The translations under genes were made by a program, and so were the position numbers. Positions 1 to 8,482 of a stretch of DNA of 64,000 nt are shown in pieces. The notes under the pieces were generated by a model, which did no database searches, had not been told where the DNA came from, and saw only the letters and a list, made by a program, of their open reading frames with translations. The first letter of the stretch is position 1; the number at the start of each line of letters is the position of its first letter. This stretch comes from CAJLIR01 sp964408085 (GTDB lineage Bacteria; Bacillota_I; Bacilli_A; RF39; UBA660). The DNA lies in assembly GCA_964408085.1 (NCBI GenBank), contig CAYOYB010000011.1:9308-73307 (forward strand). Reading direction: 5' to 3'.

Positions 1-1881
1 ATTGTAGTTATCGCAATAGTTTTATTTATTGTATTGAAAGGTAAAGGTAATAAATTAGGTAGTATTGAAAAAACGCAAAGTGTAAGTAAGGCTTATGAAT
101 TGATTTCTAATGATTATCAATCTATTGATTGCGCTGAAAAATGTAAATATCTTTATGGTTATAAAGGTGAAGATAAATTAACAGGAAAATTTGATTTTTT
201 TGATGAATCAGGTAAAAAAATAGGTGAATTTGATTTATCTAAAGTTGATCCAAAACTTGCTGTAACTTTTGATATTGAAGATATCGCTGATAGCTATTTT
301 ATCGCAAGCTATTTAGTTGCAGGTGAATTAGATTATAAATACGTTGTTTATAATATGAAAGGTAAAGTATTATTAGAAGCTAGTGATGCAGAAAAATTAA
401 CTAATAAATATTTTACTGCTACTGATGATGATAAAAAATATATTTTTGATAATAGTGGTAAGGTTATTTATGAGGATATTGAAAACGCTAATGTCTATAA
501 TGATAAATATATAACATTTAGAACAAATAAAGTTGATAAAGTTATCGATGAAAATGCGAAAGAAATTTTATCAGGTTATACTATTTCAAAAGTTATATTA
601 GATGAAAATGATGAAATTGATTATTTAATCATTAAAAATACTGAAGAATCAGTATATAATTATTACAATATAAAAGAAAATAGTAAAAAAGGTGATTCTT
701 TTACTAATTATACAACTGAAGATGACAAAGTAATTATTACTAAAAAAGTTGATTCTAAGAGTAAAAAATTTGTTTTAAATTCAAATGGAGAACAAGTAGA
801 ATATGTTACTGGTGAAATAGATTCAAAAGATACTGATGCATATTATGATAAATTTAAAGAAAAAATTGATTCTGAAAAATATGGTATATTTAAATCAGTT
901 TTAAATGCAGAGGATCAAAATTATATTTTAGTTGATGATAAAAGTGCAAATAAATTTGGTGTTTTAGATGTATCTAAAGGTGAATTTAAAGAATTAGGTA
1001 CATATAAAGAAAATTCTGGCCGTCGTTTAAATTTAAAGAAATTATCTACAAATAATAAGTTAGAAGGAAATGACGATATCATTTATTCTATTGAATGTAC
1101 AACTTATTATTGTGATAATAATATTACTACTATTTATAATTTCAGTAAAAATGAATTATTAGTTTCAAGAGATGGTTCTGAAAAATCGCCAATTTATTCT
1201 TATAAATTATATGATAATGGTTATTATGTAATTAAAACAGCATCGTCAAAATTAGATGATTCAAATACTTATTTCTTATATAATGAAAAAGATGAAGAAT
1301 TATTTAATAGCGAAAATGATATAAAATTAATTGATAGTAAGGTAACTTATTATAGTTCGTCTATTAGTGATACTGGTAAAATCAATCTATATAGTTTGAA
1401 AGAAAAGAAAGTTATTAATTTAGATTCTGATGACGAAGTTATCAGTGTATCAAGTCAAAAATTTGAAGATAATATATTATATCAATTTGTTAATGGTAAC
1501 AATACCTATTTAGTAAATGAAGATGGCGAAGTTACTAAATTAGAAGGAACATACAAATCAAATGATGGTATTGGTATTTATTTATCAAGTGATAATAAAG
1601 TTTCTTACTATAATGTATTTACTAAAGATACTTCTAGTTATGAACTAGGTAAAAACGAATCAACTAATGGTAGTACAGGCAAAGAATTAGTTCCATATAG
1701 AAATGCGCTTTTTGTTAATAATTCATATGACAATACTTTTAAAGTTATTGGTGTAAACGGTAAAGTTTTACTAGAAAAGAAAGATTTACAAATTCATAGT
1801 GTTTCTAAAAGGGATGATGGTAGTATATTAGTTACAGTTATAGATAAAGATGATAATAAGGGTATATATATTGTTAGATAA
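1..1881 (+). CDS. Membrane-anchored repeat protein, 5' end outside window
   Basis: The frame is open from base 1, and the first twelve codons encode a hydrophobic run (IVVIAIVLFIVL) followed by a Lys/Gly-rich stretch. This is the end of a transmembrane helix, so the true start lies left of the window and the TTG at base 34 is not the start. About 626 residues are visible. The outside part is rich in Asp, Lys, Asn, Ser and Tyr and has recurring short units of the type 'Y-x-x-GKVLLE' or 'DNSGKVIYED', which suggests a beta-propeller or WG-repeat-like fold; this is a guess from pattern only. There are Cys pairs in CAEKCKYLYG and CTTYYCDN. A strong terminator follows directly. The function is unknown; it is probably a surface protein. 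Confidence 0.7.
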   Translation: MVVIAIVLFIVLKGKGNKLGSIEKTQSVSKAYELISNDYQSIDCAEKCKYLYGYKGEDKLTGKFDFFDESGKKIGEFDLSKVDPKLAVTFDIEDIADSYFIASYLVAGELDYKYVVYNMKGKVLLEASDAEKLTNKYFTATDDDKKYIFDNSGKVIYEDIENANVYNDKYITFRTNKVDKVIDENAKEILSGYTISKVILDENDEIDYLIIKNTEESVYNYYNIKENSKKGDSFTNYTTEDDKVIITKKVDSKSKKFVLNSNGEQVEYVTGEIDSKDTDAYYDKFKEKIDSEKYGIFKSVLNAEDQNYILVDDKSANKFGVLDVSKGEFKELGTYKENSGRRLNLKKLSTNNKLEGNDDIIYSIECTTYYCDNNITTIYNFSKNELLVSRDGSEKSPIYSYKLYDNGYYVIKTASSKLDDSNTYFLYNEKDEELFNSENDIKLIDSKVTYYSSSISDTGKINLYSLKEKKVINLDSDDEVISVSSQKFEDNILYQFVNGNNTYLVNEDGEVTKLEGTYKSNDGIGIYLSSDNKVSYYNVFTKDTSSYELGKNESTNGSTGKELVPYRNALFVNNSYDNTFKVIGVNGKVLLEKKDLQIHSVSKRDDGSILVTVIDKDDNKGIYIVR

Positions 1882-1891
1882 TTAAATAATA

Positions 1892-1923
1892 AAAATAGAA
1901 TTGTAAAGCAATTCTATTTTATT
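1892..1923 (+). terminator. Intrinsic terminator
   Basis: A 12-bp perfect stem (AAAATAGAATTG / CAATTCTATTTT, 1892-1903 and 1909-1920) with a 5-base loop lies eleven bases after the stop codon. It is followed by a T-rich tail. Confidence 0.85.
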
Positions 1924-1933
1924 TTAATTTGGA

Positions 1934-1962
1934 TTGATTTAGAATTATTGTTTTGGTATAAT
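1934..1962 (+). promoter_or_regulatory. Sigma-A type promoter
   Basis: TTGATT at 1934-1939 and TATAAT at 1957-1962 are 17 bases apart. They lie 28 bases before the start codon at 1990, which has AGGAG at 1977-1981. Confidence 0.65.
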
Positions 1963-1989
1963 GAATACTAGTTGATAGGAGCGTTGTGA

Positions 1990-3309
1990 ATGAAAAAAAG
2001 GGTTCTTAATAAACAAAAAGTATTTATTTTTATAAGCATTGTTTTTATAAGTCTTTGTATTTTATTTTATGGTTTTAGATTTATATATTACTATCGAAAG
2101 TTCCATAAAAAAACTGATAATGGGCAAACAATTCAATTACTTTCTAATGCTATAAGAAGTAATAATGAACCAGTTACACTTGGAGATGGTTTATATAGTG
2201 TTGGAAATGAATTTATATTTAAAGGTGCGTCTGTTAATAATTATTTAATGTATTCTGGATTATTATGGCGAATTATTAAAATTAATAATGATGGTTCAAT
2301 TAATTTGGTTACCGATAAAAATATGAATGAATTTATGTGGGGAACAGTAGGATCTAACTATAATAATAGCCAGGTAAAAAAATGGTTAAATAAAAGTGAC
2401 GATAATACGGGTATTTTCTACCGAAATTTATATAATCCTGAAACTTATTTGCAACCTAATTTATTGTGTTTAGACAATGCTTCAAGTTTATCTAGCTTTA
2501 AATGTGAAAAAATACTTACTGATGATTATGTTGGAATGCTTAATGTAATGGATTATACAAATAGTATTGTTGATGATGAAACCTATTTAAATATAAATGA
2601 TGAGTATTGGCTTTTAACAATGGTTGATAGTAGCAATGCTTGGTTTGTAGATTCTGATAAAGTATCTAAAACAGCTATAACAGATTCTTATGGTATTAGA
2701 CCAACTATAACACTTAATGCAACTGTTTCTTATGAAAGCGGTGATGGTACTATTGATAATCCATATACAATTGGCTATAATGAGGGATTGTCATTAGGTA
2801 GTCATGTTAAATTAGGCAGTGATATTTGGATTGTCTATGAGATTAATAATGATAATGTTCGTTTAGCTCTAGCTGGCTATGTTGATAACGGAAGTGCAAC
2901 TTATAAGTTTGGCACTAACAATAATTATTCACCAACTACAGCAGGAAATTTAGGATATTATTTGAATAATAATCTTTATGAAAGTTTACCATATAAAGAT
3001 TTGATTATTAATAACGATTGGTATATTGGTTCTTATGATGATGACTTTACAAATATATATGAGGATAAAGTTTCAGCTAAGATAGGTTTATATAATATAG
3101 CAGATATTAAATTAAATAATGATACAAAAAATTATTATATGCTTACAAGTGGTAGTGATAATAAGGTTTTTGCTTTTGATATGAGTGGTTATATGTTTGA
3201 ATCTGTGGCAACGCAAAATCGCCTTATCAAGCCAGCAATTACAATTAGAAAAAATAAAATAGTTAGTGGTAGTGGAACACTAAGTGATCCATATATATTG
3301 GAGGGTTAA
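1990..3309 (+). CDS. Single-pass membrane protein with two DUF6273-like domains
   Basis: This is a 439-residue protein. A short basic N-terminus is followed by one transmembrane helix (about residues 12-33), so the rest is probably outside the cell. The outer part holds two related units. The first begins near GDGLYSVGNEF and runs through LLWRIIKINNDGSINLVT to YGIRPTITLNA; the second begins near LSLGSHVKLGSDIW and ends in LIKPAITIRKN. The 'W-R-I-x-x-I-N-x-D-G-S' start and 'G-I-R-P' end resemble the DUF6273/C-lectin-like modules seen in surface proteins of uncultured Firmicutes. The pilin at 13635 ends in the same kind of unit. The downstream glycosidase starts one base after this stop, so they are co-transcribed. 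The role is unknown; surface display or adhesion is inferred. Confidence 0.75.
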   Translation: MKKRVLNKQKVFIFISIVFISLCILFYGFRFIYYYRKFHKKTDNGQTIQLLSNAIRSNNEPVTLGDGLYSVGNEFIFKGASVNNYLMYSGLLWRIIKINNDGSINLVTDKNMNEFMWGTVGSNYNNSQVKKWLNKSDDNTGIFYRNLYNPETYLQPNLLCLDNASSLSSFKCEKILTDDYVGMLNVMDYTNSIVDDETYLNINDEYWLLTMVDSSNAWFVDSDKVSKTAITDSYGIRPTITLNATVSYESGDGTIDNPYTIGYNEGLSLGSHVKLGSDIWIVYEINNDNVRLALAGYVDNGSATYKFGTNNNYSPTTAGNLGYYLNNNLYESLPYKDLIINNDWYIGSYDDDFTNIYEDKVSAKIGLYNIADIKLNNDTKNYYMLTSGSDNKVFAFDMSGYMFESVATQNRLIKPAITIRKNKIVSGSGTLSDPYILEG

Positions 3310-3310
3310 T

Positions 3311-4363
3311 ATGAACGAAAATAATAACGAAAATTTAACACAACCTAAAAAAAAGAAAAAAGTTTATAGGTTAACAATTCTTTTTGCTGTTTTAGATTTA
3401 TGTGCGATTATTTGTTTTATTGTAGTATATTTTACTCCCTTAAAAGGTTTGGTTATAACAACTGCTTTAAATACAATGACGCATAAATATTTAGCTTATG
3501 TATTTTATAGTGATAAAATGGTACAAGAAGTTTTAAATTCTAATTATTCAATCCCTGTCAATGAAAATGTAGATTTAGATCAAATTGTAATCGATACTTC
3601 TGAAAAAACACGTTATGATTCTCCTGAAGATGAGGAAATTCTAAAACGTGATCCAGGTAATGATGATTATAAAATTATTGATGTTGAGATTGGAAATAAT
3701 AAAGGTTATTTAGTAGCAATATATGATCCTTCACGAGTTCATTTAATTACTAAGGAAGTTCTTGGAACTAAATTAGGTGAAAAAACAATTGATATGTGTA
3801 AGCGTTATAATGGTTTAGTATGTATTAATGGTGGAGGATTCTTAGAAGAAGATGGTTGGGGAATTGGTTCGCCAATGGGTTATGTTGTTAATAATGGTGA
3901 AATTATTTGGTCTTCTGGTTATAATCCTAATGCCCAATTAATTGCGATGACAAATGATAATAAATTACTTCTTACAATAGATTCAGCTGAAAATGCGATT
4001 GCTAATAGTAATGTTCGTGATGCTTTAGAGTTTGGCCCATTTTTAATTGTTAATGGTACGCCAATGACGACAGTTGGTGATGGTGGTTATGGAAGATCAC
4101 CTCGTGTTGCGATAGCTCAAAGAAAAGATGGAATTATTTTATTCTTAGTAGTTGATGGAAGTGCTTTATATGTTGATGGGGCAACGTTAACAGAAATGAT
4201 TGATTTACTAATGCGATATGGTGCTCATAATGCAGCTAATTTAGATGGTGGAAATTCTTCAACCTTAATTGTTAATGGTGAAACTTATAATAAATTGATG
4301 CCAAATGCAGCTAAAACAGGTGGAAGATATGTCGTTAATGGTTGGGCTTTATTGCCAAAATAG
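3311..4363 (+). CDS. Phosphodiester glycosidase (NAGPA) family membrane protein
   Basis: This is a 350-residue protein starting at the ATG at 3311; GGAGGG at 3300-3305 decides this start over an in-frame ATG 27 bases upstream. A Lys-rich N-terminus is followed by one transmembrane helix (about 18-41). The C-terminal two thirds match the NAGPA/DUF2233 family: CINGGGFLEEDGWGIGSP, GRSPRVAIAQ, LDGGNSSTLIVNGE and the terminal GGRYVVNGWALLPK. Family members cleave phosphodiester-linked sugars and are often linked to exopolysaccharide or cell-wall glycans; the substrate here is unknown. It follows 1990-3309 with no gap and is closed by a terminator. Confidence 0.85.
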   Translation: MNENNNENLTQPKKKKKVYRLTILFAVLDLCAIICFIVVYFTPLKGLVITTALNTMTHKYLAYVFYSDKMVQEVLNSNYSIPVNENVDLDQIVIDTSEKTRYDSPEDEEILKRDPGNDDYKIIDVEIGNNKGYLVAIYDPSRVHLITKEVLGTKLGEKTIDMCKRYNGLVCINGGGFLEEDGWGIGSPMGYVVNNGEIIWSSGYNPNAQLIAMTNDNKLLLTIDSAENAIANSNVRDALEFGPFLIVNGTPMTTVGDGGYGRSPRVAIAQRKDGIILFLVVDGSALYVDGATLTEMIDLLMRYGAHNAANLDGGNSSTLIVNGETYNKLMPNAAKTGGRYVVNGWALLPK

Positions 4364-4375
4364 TTAAAAATTTTT

Positions 4376-4406
4376 AAAAAGTTATAAAAAATATAACTTT
4401 TTTTCA
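4376..4406 (+). terminator. Intrinsic terminator
   Basis: AAAAAGTTATA (4376-4386) and TATAACTTTTT (4392-4402) form an 11-bp stem with a 5-base A loop. The right arm runs into a T tract. Confidence 0.75.
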
Positions 4407-4465
4407 TTAAAAAAAAGGATTTTAAAAACTTTTGTTGTATATTTATATATAGGGAGTGTGAATAT

Positions 4466-6223
4466 ATGCTTAGTAATGAACAAATCAATAATATTAGAAG
4501 TAGTGTTAATATTGTAGATATTGTATCTAGCTATATTCCACTAACTAAAAAGGGAAAAAACTATTTTGGTACTTGTCCATTTCACCCAGATAGTGATCCA
4601 AGTTTTTGTGTATCAGAAGAAAAACAAATTTATACATGTTTCTCTTGTAAAGCTACTGGTAATGTTTTGCATTTTATTATGAATTATGAAAATGTATCAT
4701 TTAAAGAAGCTATAAAGATAGTTGCTGATAAGGTAGGTATTAATGTTGATATAGCTGAGACTAGGCATTTGCCTAATAAAAATGGTAAATTATTTGATAT
4801 ATATGATGTTGCTAGTAAATTTTATCAAAATAATATTAATACAGTTAATGGAGAAAAAGCCAAAAATTATTTATATAATAGAGGTTTTACTGATGAAATT
4901 ATTAAAGAATTTATGATTGGTCTTTCCCTTACTAATCGTGATTTATTAACAAAGATTTTAATAAATAATAAAAATTCTTATGATGATATGTTAAAAAGTG
5001 GTTTAATTGTTAAAAATAATTATGGTTATAGTGATATTTATAATAATCGAATTATGTTTCCAATTTGGGATATTACTGGTAAGGTAGTTGGATTTAGTGG
5101 TAGAACTTTTAATGGTGAGGATACAACTAAGTATGCGAAATATATTAATACTAAGGAAACCCCAATCTTTAAAAAAGGCGAACTTTTATATAATTACCAT
5201 CGAGCTAAGAATGCTTGTCGTCAAAAAAATTTCACAGTTCTTGTAGAAGGCCAACTTGATTTAATTAGAATATATAGTATTGGTGTATCTAATGTAGTAG
5301 CAACGATGGGAACAGCATTTACTAAGGAACATGCTTTACTTGTAAAAAGGTTGGCTAAAGATGTTATTATATGTTTTGATGGTGATGGTGCTGGTGAAAA
5401 AGCTACTCTAGCTTGTGGTAATGAACTTGAAACCTTAGGAATCACACCCAAAATTATTCGTTTAGAAGATTCTTTGGATCCTGATGAATATATTAAAAAA
5501 TATGGTAAGGAGAGATTTTTAGAAAAAATTGATAATCCTATCAGTTTTATGGATTTTAAATTATCATTTTATAAAAATGATAAAAATTTAAATAATAATA
5601 ATGATATTGCCAAATACGTCAATACAATGATTAATGAATTAGCTAAAATAGATGATGATATATTAAAAGAACTAACTTTAAAAAAACTTAGCTTAGAATC
5701 AAAATTAGATATTGAATTTTTACGAAATAGTTTAAATAATAAAAAGGTATTAGTAAAAAAGGATGTTAAAGTAGTAACTCCACAAATTAAAGAAAATAAA
5801 TATGAGTTAGCTACTAAGTATTTGATTTATTATATGTTAAAAGATAAGAAGGCTATAAAACTTTATAATAATTCTAAGGTTTTTATTCCAAATGAAAAGT
5901 ATCGTTTTTTAGCTAAAGAAATTAGTTGTTTTTATCTAAATAATGGTTTTATTAAAGTAGCTGATTTAATGAATTCATTTGTTAATGAGCCAGAAATTAT
6001 TAAATTAATTGGAGAAATAGAAAAACTTGAGTTAAGTGATGATTATGATTTAAAAAAGATAAATGATTGTCTTAATGTTTTAAAACAATATACAATAAAT
6101 AATGAAACAAGAAATTTGGACAAACAGTTACATAGTACTAATAGTCATGATGAAAAAATAGCGTTAGCTCAAAAATTATTAGATTTAAAAAAAGAACAAA
6201 GTAATGGTATGGAGGAAAAATAG
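4466..6223 (+). CDS. dnaG: DNA primase DnaG
   Basis: This is a 585-residue primase that makes RNA primers at the replication fork. The CHC2 zinc ribbon is near the N-terminus (C37, H40, C58, C61 in CPFH and CFSC). A DnaG catalytic core follows, with the TOPRIM signature VEGQLDLIRIYS and the acidic motif FDGDGAGEKA around residues 260-310. The last ~170 residues are the less conserved helicase-interaction domain. The start at 4466 has AGGGAG about ten bases upstream. The stop is immediately followed by rpoD, as in the classic dnaG-rpoD macromolecular synthesis operon of Firmicutes; the usual rpsU is not seen upstream. Confidence 0.97.
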   Translation: MLSNEQINNIRSSVNIVDIVSSYIPLTKKGKNYFGTCPFHPDSDPSFCVSEEKQIYTCFSCKATGNVLHFIMNYENVSFKEAIKIVADKVGINVDIAETRHLPNKNGKLFDIYDVASKFYQNNINTVNGEKAKNYLYNRGFTDEIIKEFMIGLSLTNRDLLTKILINNKNSYDDMLKSGLIVKNNYGYSDIYNNRIMFPIWDITGKVVGFSGRTFNGEDTTKYAKYINTKETPIFKKGELLYNYHRAKNACRQKNFTVLVEGQLDLIRIYSIGVSNVVATMGTAFTKEHALLVKRLAKDVIICFDGDGAGEKATLACGNELETLGITPKIIRLEDSLDPDEYIKKYGKERFLEKIDNPISFMDFKLSFYKNDKNLNNNNDIAKYVNTMINELAKIDDDILKELTLKKLSLESKLDIEFLRNSLNNKKVLVKKDVKVVTPQIKENKYELATKYLIYYMLKDKKAIKLYNNSKVFIPNEKYRFLAKEISCFYLNNGFIKVADLMNSFVNEPEIIKLIGEIEKLELSDDYDLKKINDCLNVLKQYTINNETRNLDKQLHSTNSHDEKIALAQKLLDLKKEQSNGMEEK

Positions 6224-6224
6224 T

Positions 6225-7304
6225 ATGAATGAAATTAAAACATTTGAGGAAAGAAAAAATGAACTTGTAAAAAATGGAAAAGAAAAAGGATTTATTACTT
6301 ATGAAGAATTGGCTAATGCTTTAAAGGGATTAGATTTAGATTCTGATTCTTTAGATGAATTATATAATTTATTTAATGAAAATAATATCGCTATTGTTTC
6401 AGAAGACGATGATGATTCTAATGGTGGAGTGGATAAATTATTATTAGATGATAATGATCTTACTAAAGATTTAACTATTAATGACCCTGTTAGAATGTAT
6501 TTAAAGGAAATTGGTCAAATTAAGTTATTAACAATGGATGAAGAGTTAAAATTAGCTGATCGTATTTTAGCTGGAGATGAAACAGCTAAGTCAATATTAG
6601 CAGAAGCAAATTTACGTTTAGTTGTTAGTATTGCAAAAAGATATGTTGGAAGAGGAATGTTATTTCTTGACTTAATTCAAGAAGGTAATATTGGTTTAAT
6701 GAAAGCAGTAGAAAAATTTGATGTATCTAAAGGATATAAATTTTCAACTTATGCTACTTGGTGGATTAGACAAGCTATTACTCGTGCTATAGCTGACCAA
6801 GCAAGAACAATCAGAGTACCAGTTCATATGGTTGAAACAATTAATAAATTAGCTCGTGTTCAAAGACAATTAACATTGGAACTTAATCGTGAACCTAGCG
6901 AAGAAGAACTGGCTAAAAAAATGAATATTTCAATTGATAAAATAAGAGATATTTATAAAATTTCTCAAGAACCAGTTAGCTTAGAAACACCAATTGGCGA
7001 GGAAGATGATTCGCATTTGGGCGATTTTATAAAAGATGAGAGAAATATGAGTCCTGAAGAATATGCTGAAAATGAATTATTAAAAGATGAAATTTCTGAA
7101 GTATTACTTACTTTAACAGAACGTGAAGAGAAGGTTATTCGTTTAAGATTTGGTCTTGAAGATGGTAAATCTAGAACACTAGAAGAAGTTGGTCAAATGT
7201 TTGGAGTTACACGTGAGAGAATTCGTCAAATTGAAGCTAAAGCATTACGAAAATTACGTCATCCATCACGTTCTAGAAAATTAAAAGATTATATGAGTGA
7301 TTAA
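6225..7304 (+). CDS. rpoD: Housekeeping RNA polymerase sigma factor (sigma-70/SigA)
   Basis: This is a 359-residue primary sigma factor. The ATG at 6225, one base after the dnaG stop, is preceded by GGAGG at 6211-6215; an upstream in-frame alternative at 6204 has no such site. The N-terminal part is a short region 1.1-like segment with an acidic linker, then region 1.2 (NDPVRMYLKEIGQI). Region 2 follows (GNIGLMKAVEKFD, FSTYATWWIRQAITRAI), then region 3, and region 4.2 with its helix-turn-helix (TLEEVGQMFGVTRERIRQIE). The -35/-10 boxes listed elsewhere in this window fit this type of factor. The length is typical of Bacilli. Confidence 0.97.
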   Translation: MNEIKTFEERKNELVKNGKEKGFITYEELANALKGLDLDSDSLDELYNLFNENNIAIVSEDDDDSNGGVDKLLLDDNDLTKDLTINDPVRMYLKEIGQIKLLTMDEELKLADRILAGDETAKSILAEANLRLVVSIAKRYVGRGMLFLDLIQEGNIGLMKAVEKFDVSKGYKFSTYATWWIRQAITRAIADQARTIRVPVHMVETINKLARVQRQLTLELNREPSEEELAKKMNISIDKIRDIYKISQEPVSLETPIGEEDDSHLGDFIKDERNMSPEEYAENELLKDEISEVLLTLTEREEKVIRLRFGLEDGKSRTLEEVGQMFGVTRERIRQIEAKALRKLRHPSRSRKLKDYMSD

Positions 7305-7968
7305 TTTGGAATTATCAAAAAGATTAAAATGTATTGCCAATATGATTGAGTTTGGTAGTACTGTTTTTGATGTTGGGTGTGATCATGGCCTATTAGATAT
7401 TTATTTGACTAAAAATAAAGATTGTCATTGTGTAGCTAGTGATATTAGTACTAATGTTTTAAAAAATACGATGATTAATATTAGTACTAATGGTCTAGAT
7501 GATAAAATACAGGTTGTATGCAGTGCTGGACTAAAAAGGCTTAATATTACAACAAAGGATATTGTTGTGATATCTGGTATGGGTACAAATACAATTTTAG
7601 ATATTTTAAATGATGATAAAGTATTAACTATTAATGACTTAATAATTCAATCTAATAATGAAATTGAATTATTAAGAAAAATGGTTATTAAAAAAGGGTT
7701 TTATATTTTTGACGAAAAGATTGTTTGTGAACATAAAAAGAATTATATTATTATTTATTTTAAAAGAGGATATAGAAAATATAAAAATGTAGATTATTTA
7801 TTTGGTCCAATTGTTAGAAAAAATATAAGTTATAATAATTTTTACAATTCCTTATATTTAAAAAATAAACAAATTGTAAAAAAAATACCTAATAAATATG
7901 TATTAAAAAAGTTAAAACATTACATTTATTTATATAAAATAAAAAAATTCACATGTATGAAAATTTAA
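7297..7968 (+). CDS. trmK: tRNA (adenine-22-N1)-methyltransferase TrmK
   Basis: This is a 223-residue class I SAM-dependent methyltransferase that modifies A22 in the D-arm of some tRNAs. The SAM-binding motif VFDVGCDHGLLDIYL and the catalytic-loop region VISGMGTNTILDIL are clear. The start is taken as the GTG at 7297, overlapping the rpoD end by eight bases, because this gives the family N-terminus (LELSKRLKCIANMI); a TTG at 7306 is the alternative. Neighbours agree: in Bacillus subtilis trmK (yqfN) lies just downstream of dnaG-sigA. The last codons sit inside the shared terminator hairpin. Confidence 0.9.
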   Translation: MINLELSKRLKCIANMIEFGSTVFDVGCDHGLLDIYLTKNKDCHCVASDISTNVLKNTMINISTNGLDDKIQVVCSAGLKRLNITTKDIVVISGMGTNTILDILNDDKVLTINDLIIQSNNEIELLRKMVIKKGFYIFDEKIVCEHKKNYIIIYFKRGYRKYKNVDYLFGPIVRKNISYNNFYNSLYLKNKQIVKKIPNKYVLKKLKHYIYLYKIKKFTCMKI

Positions 7969-7987
7969 ATCTACTTGTGAATTTTTT
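7943..7987. terminator. Bidirectional terminator between trmK and yqfQ
   Basis: AAAAATTCACA (7943-7953) pairs with TGTGAATTTTT (7976-7986), 11 bp, with a 22-base loop. It has A and T runs on both sides, so it can serve both convergent genes. Confidence 0.65.
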
Positions 7988-8354
7988 ATATAAAGAATGT
8001 TGGCCCACCACTATTAATAGTATCAGCTTCATTACTATCAATTGTGTCAACTTCTAAATTTTGATTATTGTTAATATTAGTATTTGTTGCTTGATTATTA
8101 ACTGCTGTAGGCGTATCTACCTTTTTAAATTCATTCATTATTTTAAACATTGTTTTAGCGTTACTTACGATTGGTGAAACTTGTTTTACCATTGGAATAG
8201 CTTGATTGACAATTCCTAATGTTTTCTGAACATTTGATAATAATCCTGACCAATTTAAATTTCTAACTCCACCAAAAATGCTACCTAAAATTCCTTTGCT
8301 AGCAGGAGCAGACATATATGGTGCATAACCAAAATAAGGTGAATAATAGTTCAT
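7986..8354 (-). CDS. YqfQ/VrrA-like protein
   Basis: This is a 122-residue protein of the YqfQ (VrrA) type. It has a Tyr/Pro/Phe/Ala-rich start (YYSPYFGYAPYMSAPASKG), then GILGSIFGG and the segment NVQKTLGIVNQAIPMVKQVSPIVSNAKTMFKIMNEF, which has the family's 'NVQKTL...PMV...P' pattern. The C-terminus is a low-complexity Asn/Thr tail. In Bacillus the homologue is also encoded close to sigA and trmK, which supports the call, although here it is on the opposite strand. An AAGGGAG site lies seven bases before the start. The biochemical role of the family is not known. Confidence 0.75.
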   Translation of the reverse strand: MNYYSPYFGYAPYMSAPASKGILGSIFGGVRNLNWSGLLSNVQKTLGIVNQAIPMVKQVSPIVSNAKTMFKIMNEFKKVDTPTAVNNQATNTNINNNQNLEVDTIDSNEADTINSGGPTFFI

Positions 8355-8402
8355 GTTTAAATACTCCCTTCTAAATTATTATATGAAATAATAAAAAAAT
8401 GT

Positions 8403-8430
8403 TTTACAATTTATACATTTATGGTATAAT
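8403..8430 (+). promoter_or_regulatory. Promoter of the pilus assembly genes
   Basis: TTTACA (8403-8408) and TATAAT (8425-8430) with 16-base spacing lie about 50 bases before the start at 8483. Confidence 0.55.
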
Positions 8431-8482
8431 TTATATTAGAATAAATAGAGGTATAGATAATAAAGGATATGGGTGATGTGTG

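Noticed and set aside
34..1881. TTG at base 34 as the start of the first gene
   Set aside because: The frame is open to base 1 and encodes a membrane helix before this codon; the start lies outside the window.
3284..3310. Upstream start for the phosphodiester glycosidase
   Set aside because: It overlaps the previous gene and has no ribosome site; GGAGGG is placed for the ATG at 3311.
4285..4488. 67-codon minus-strand frame
   Set aside because: It lies across the end of the glycosidase gene, its terminator and the dnaG start; composition-driven shadow.
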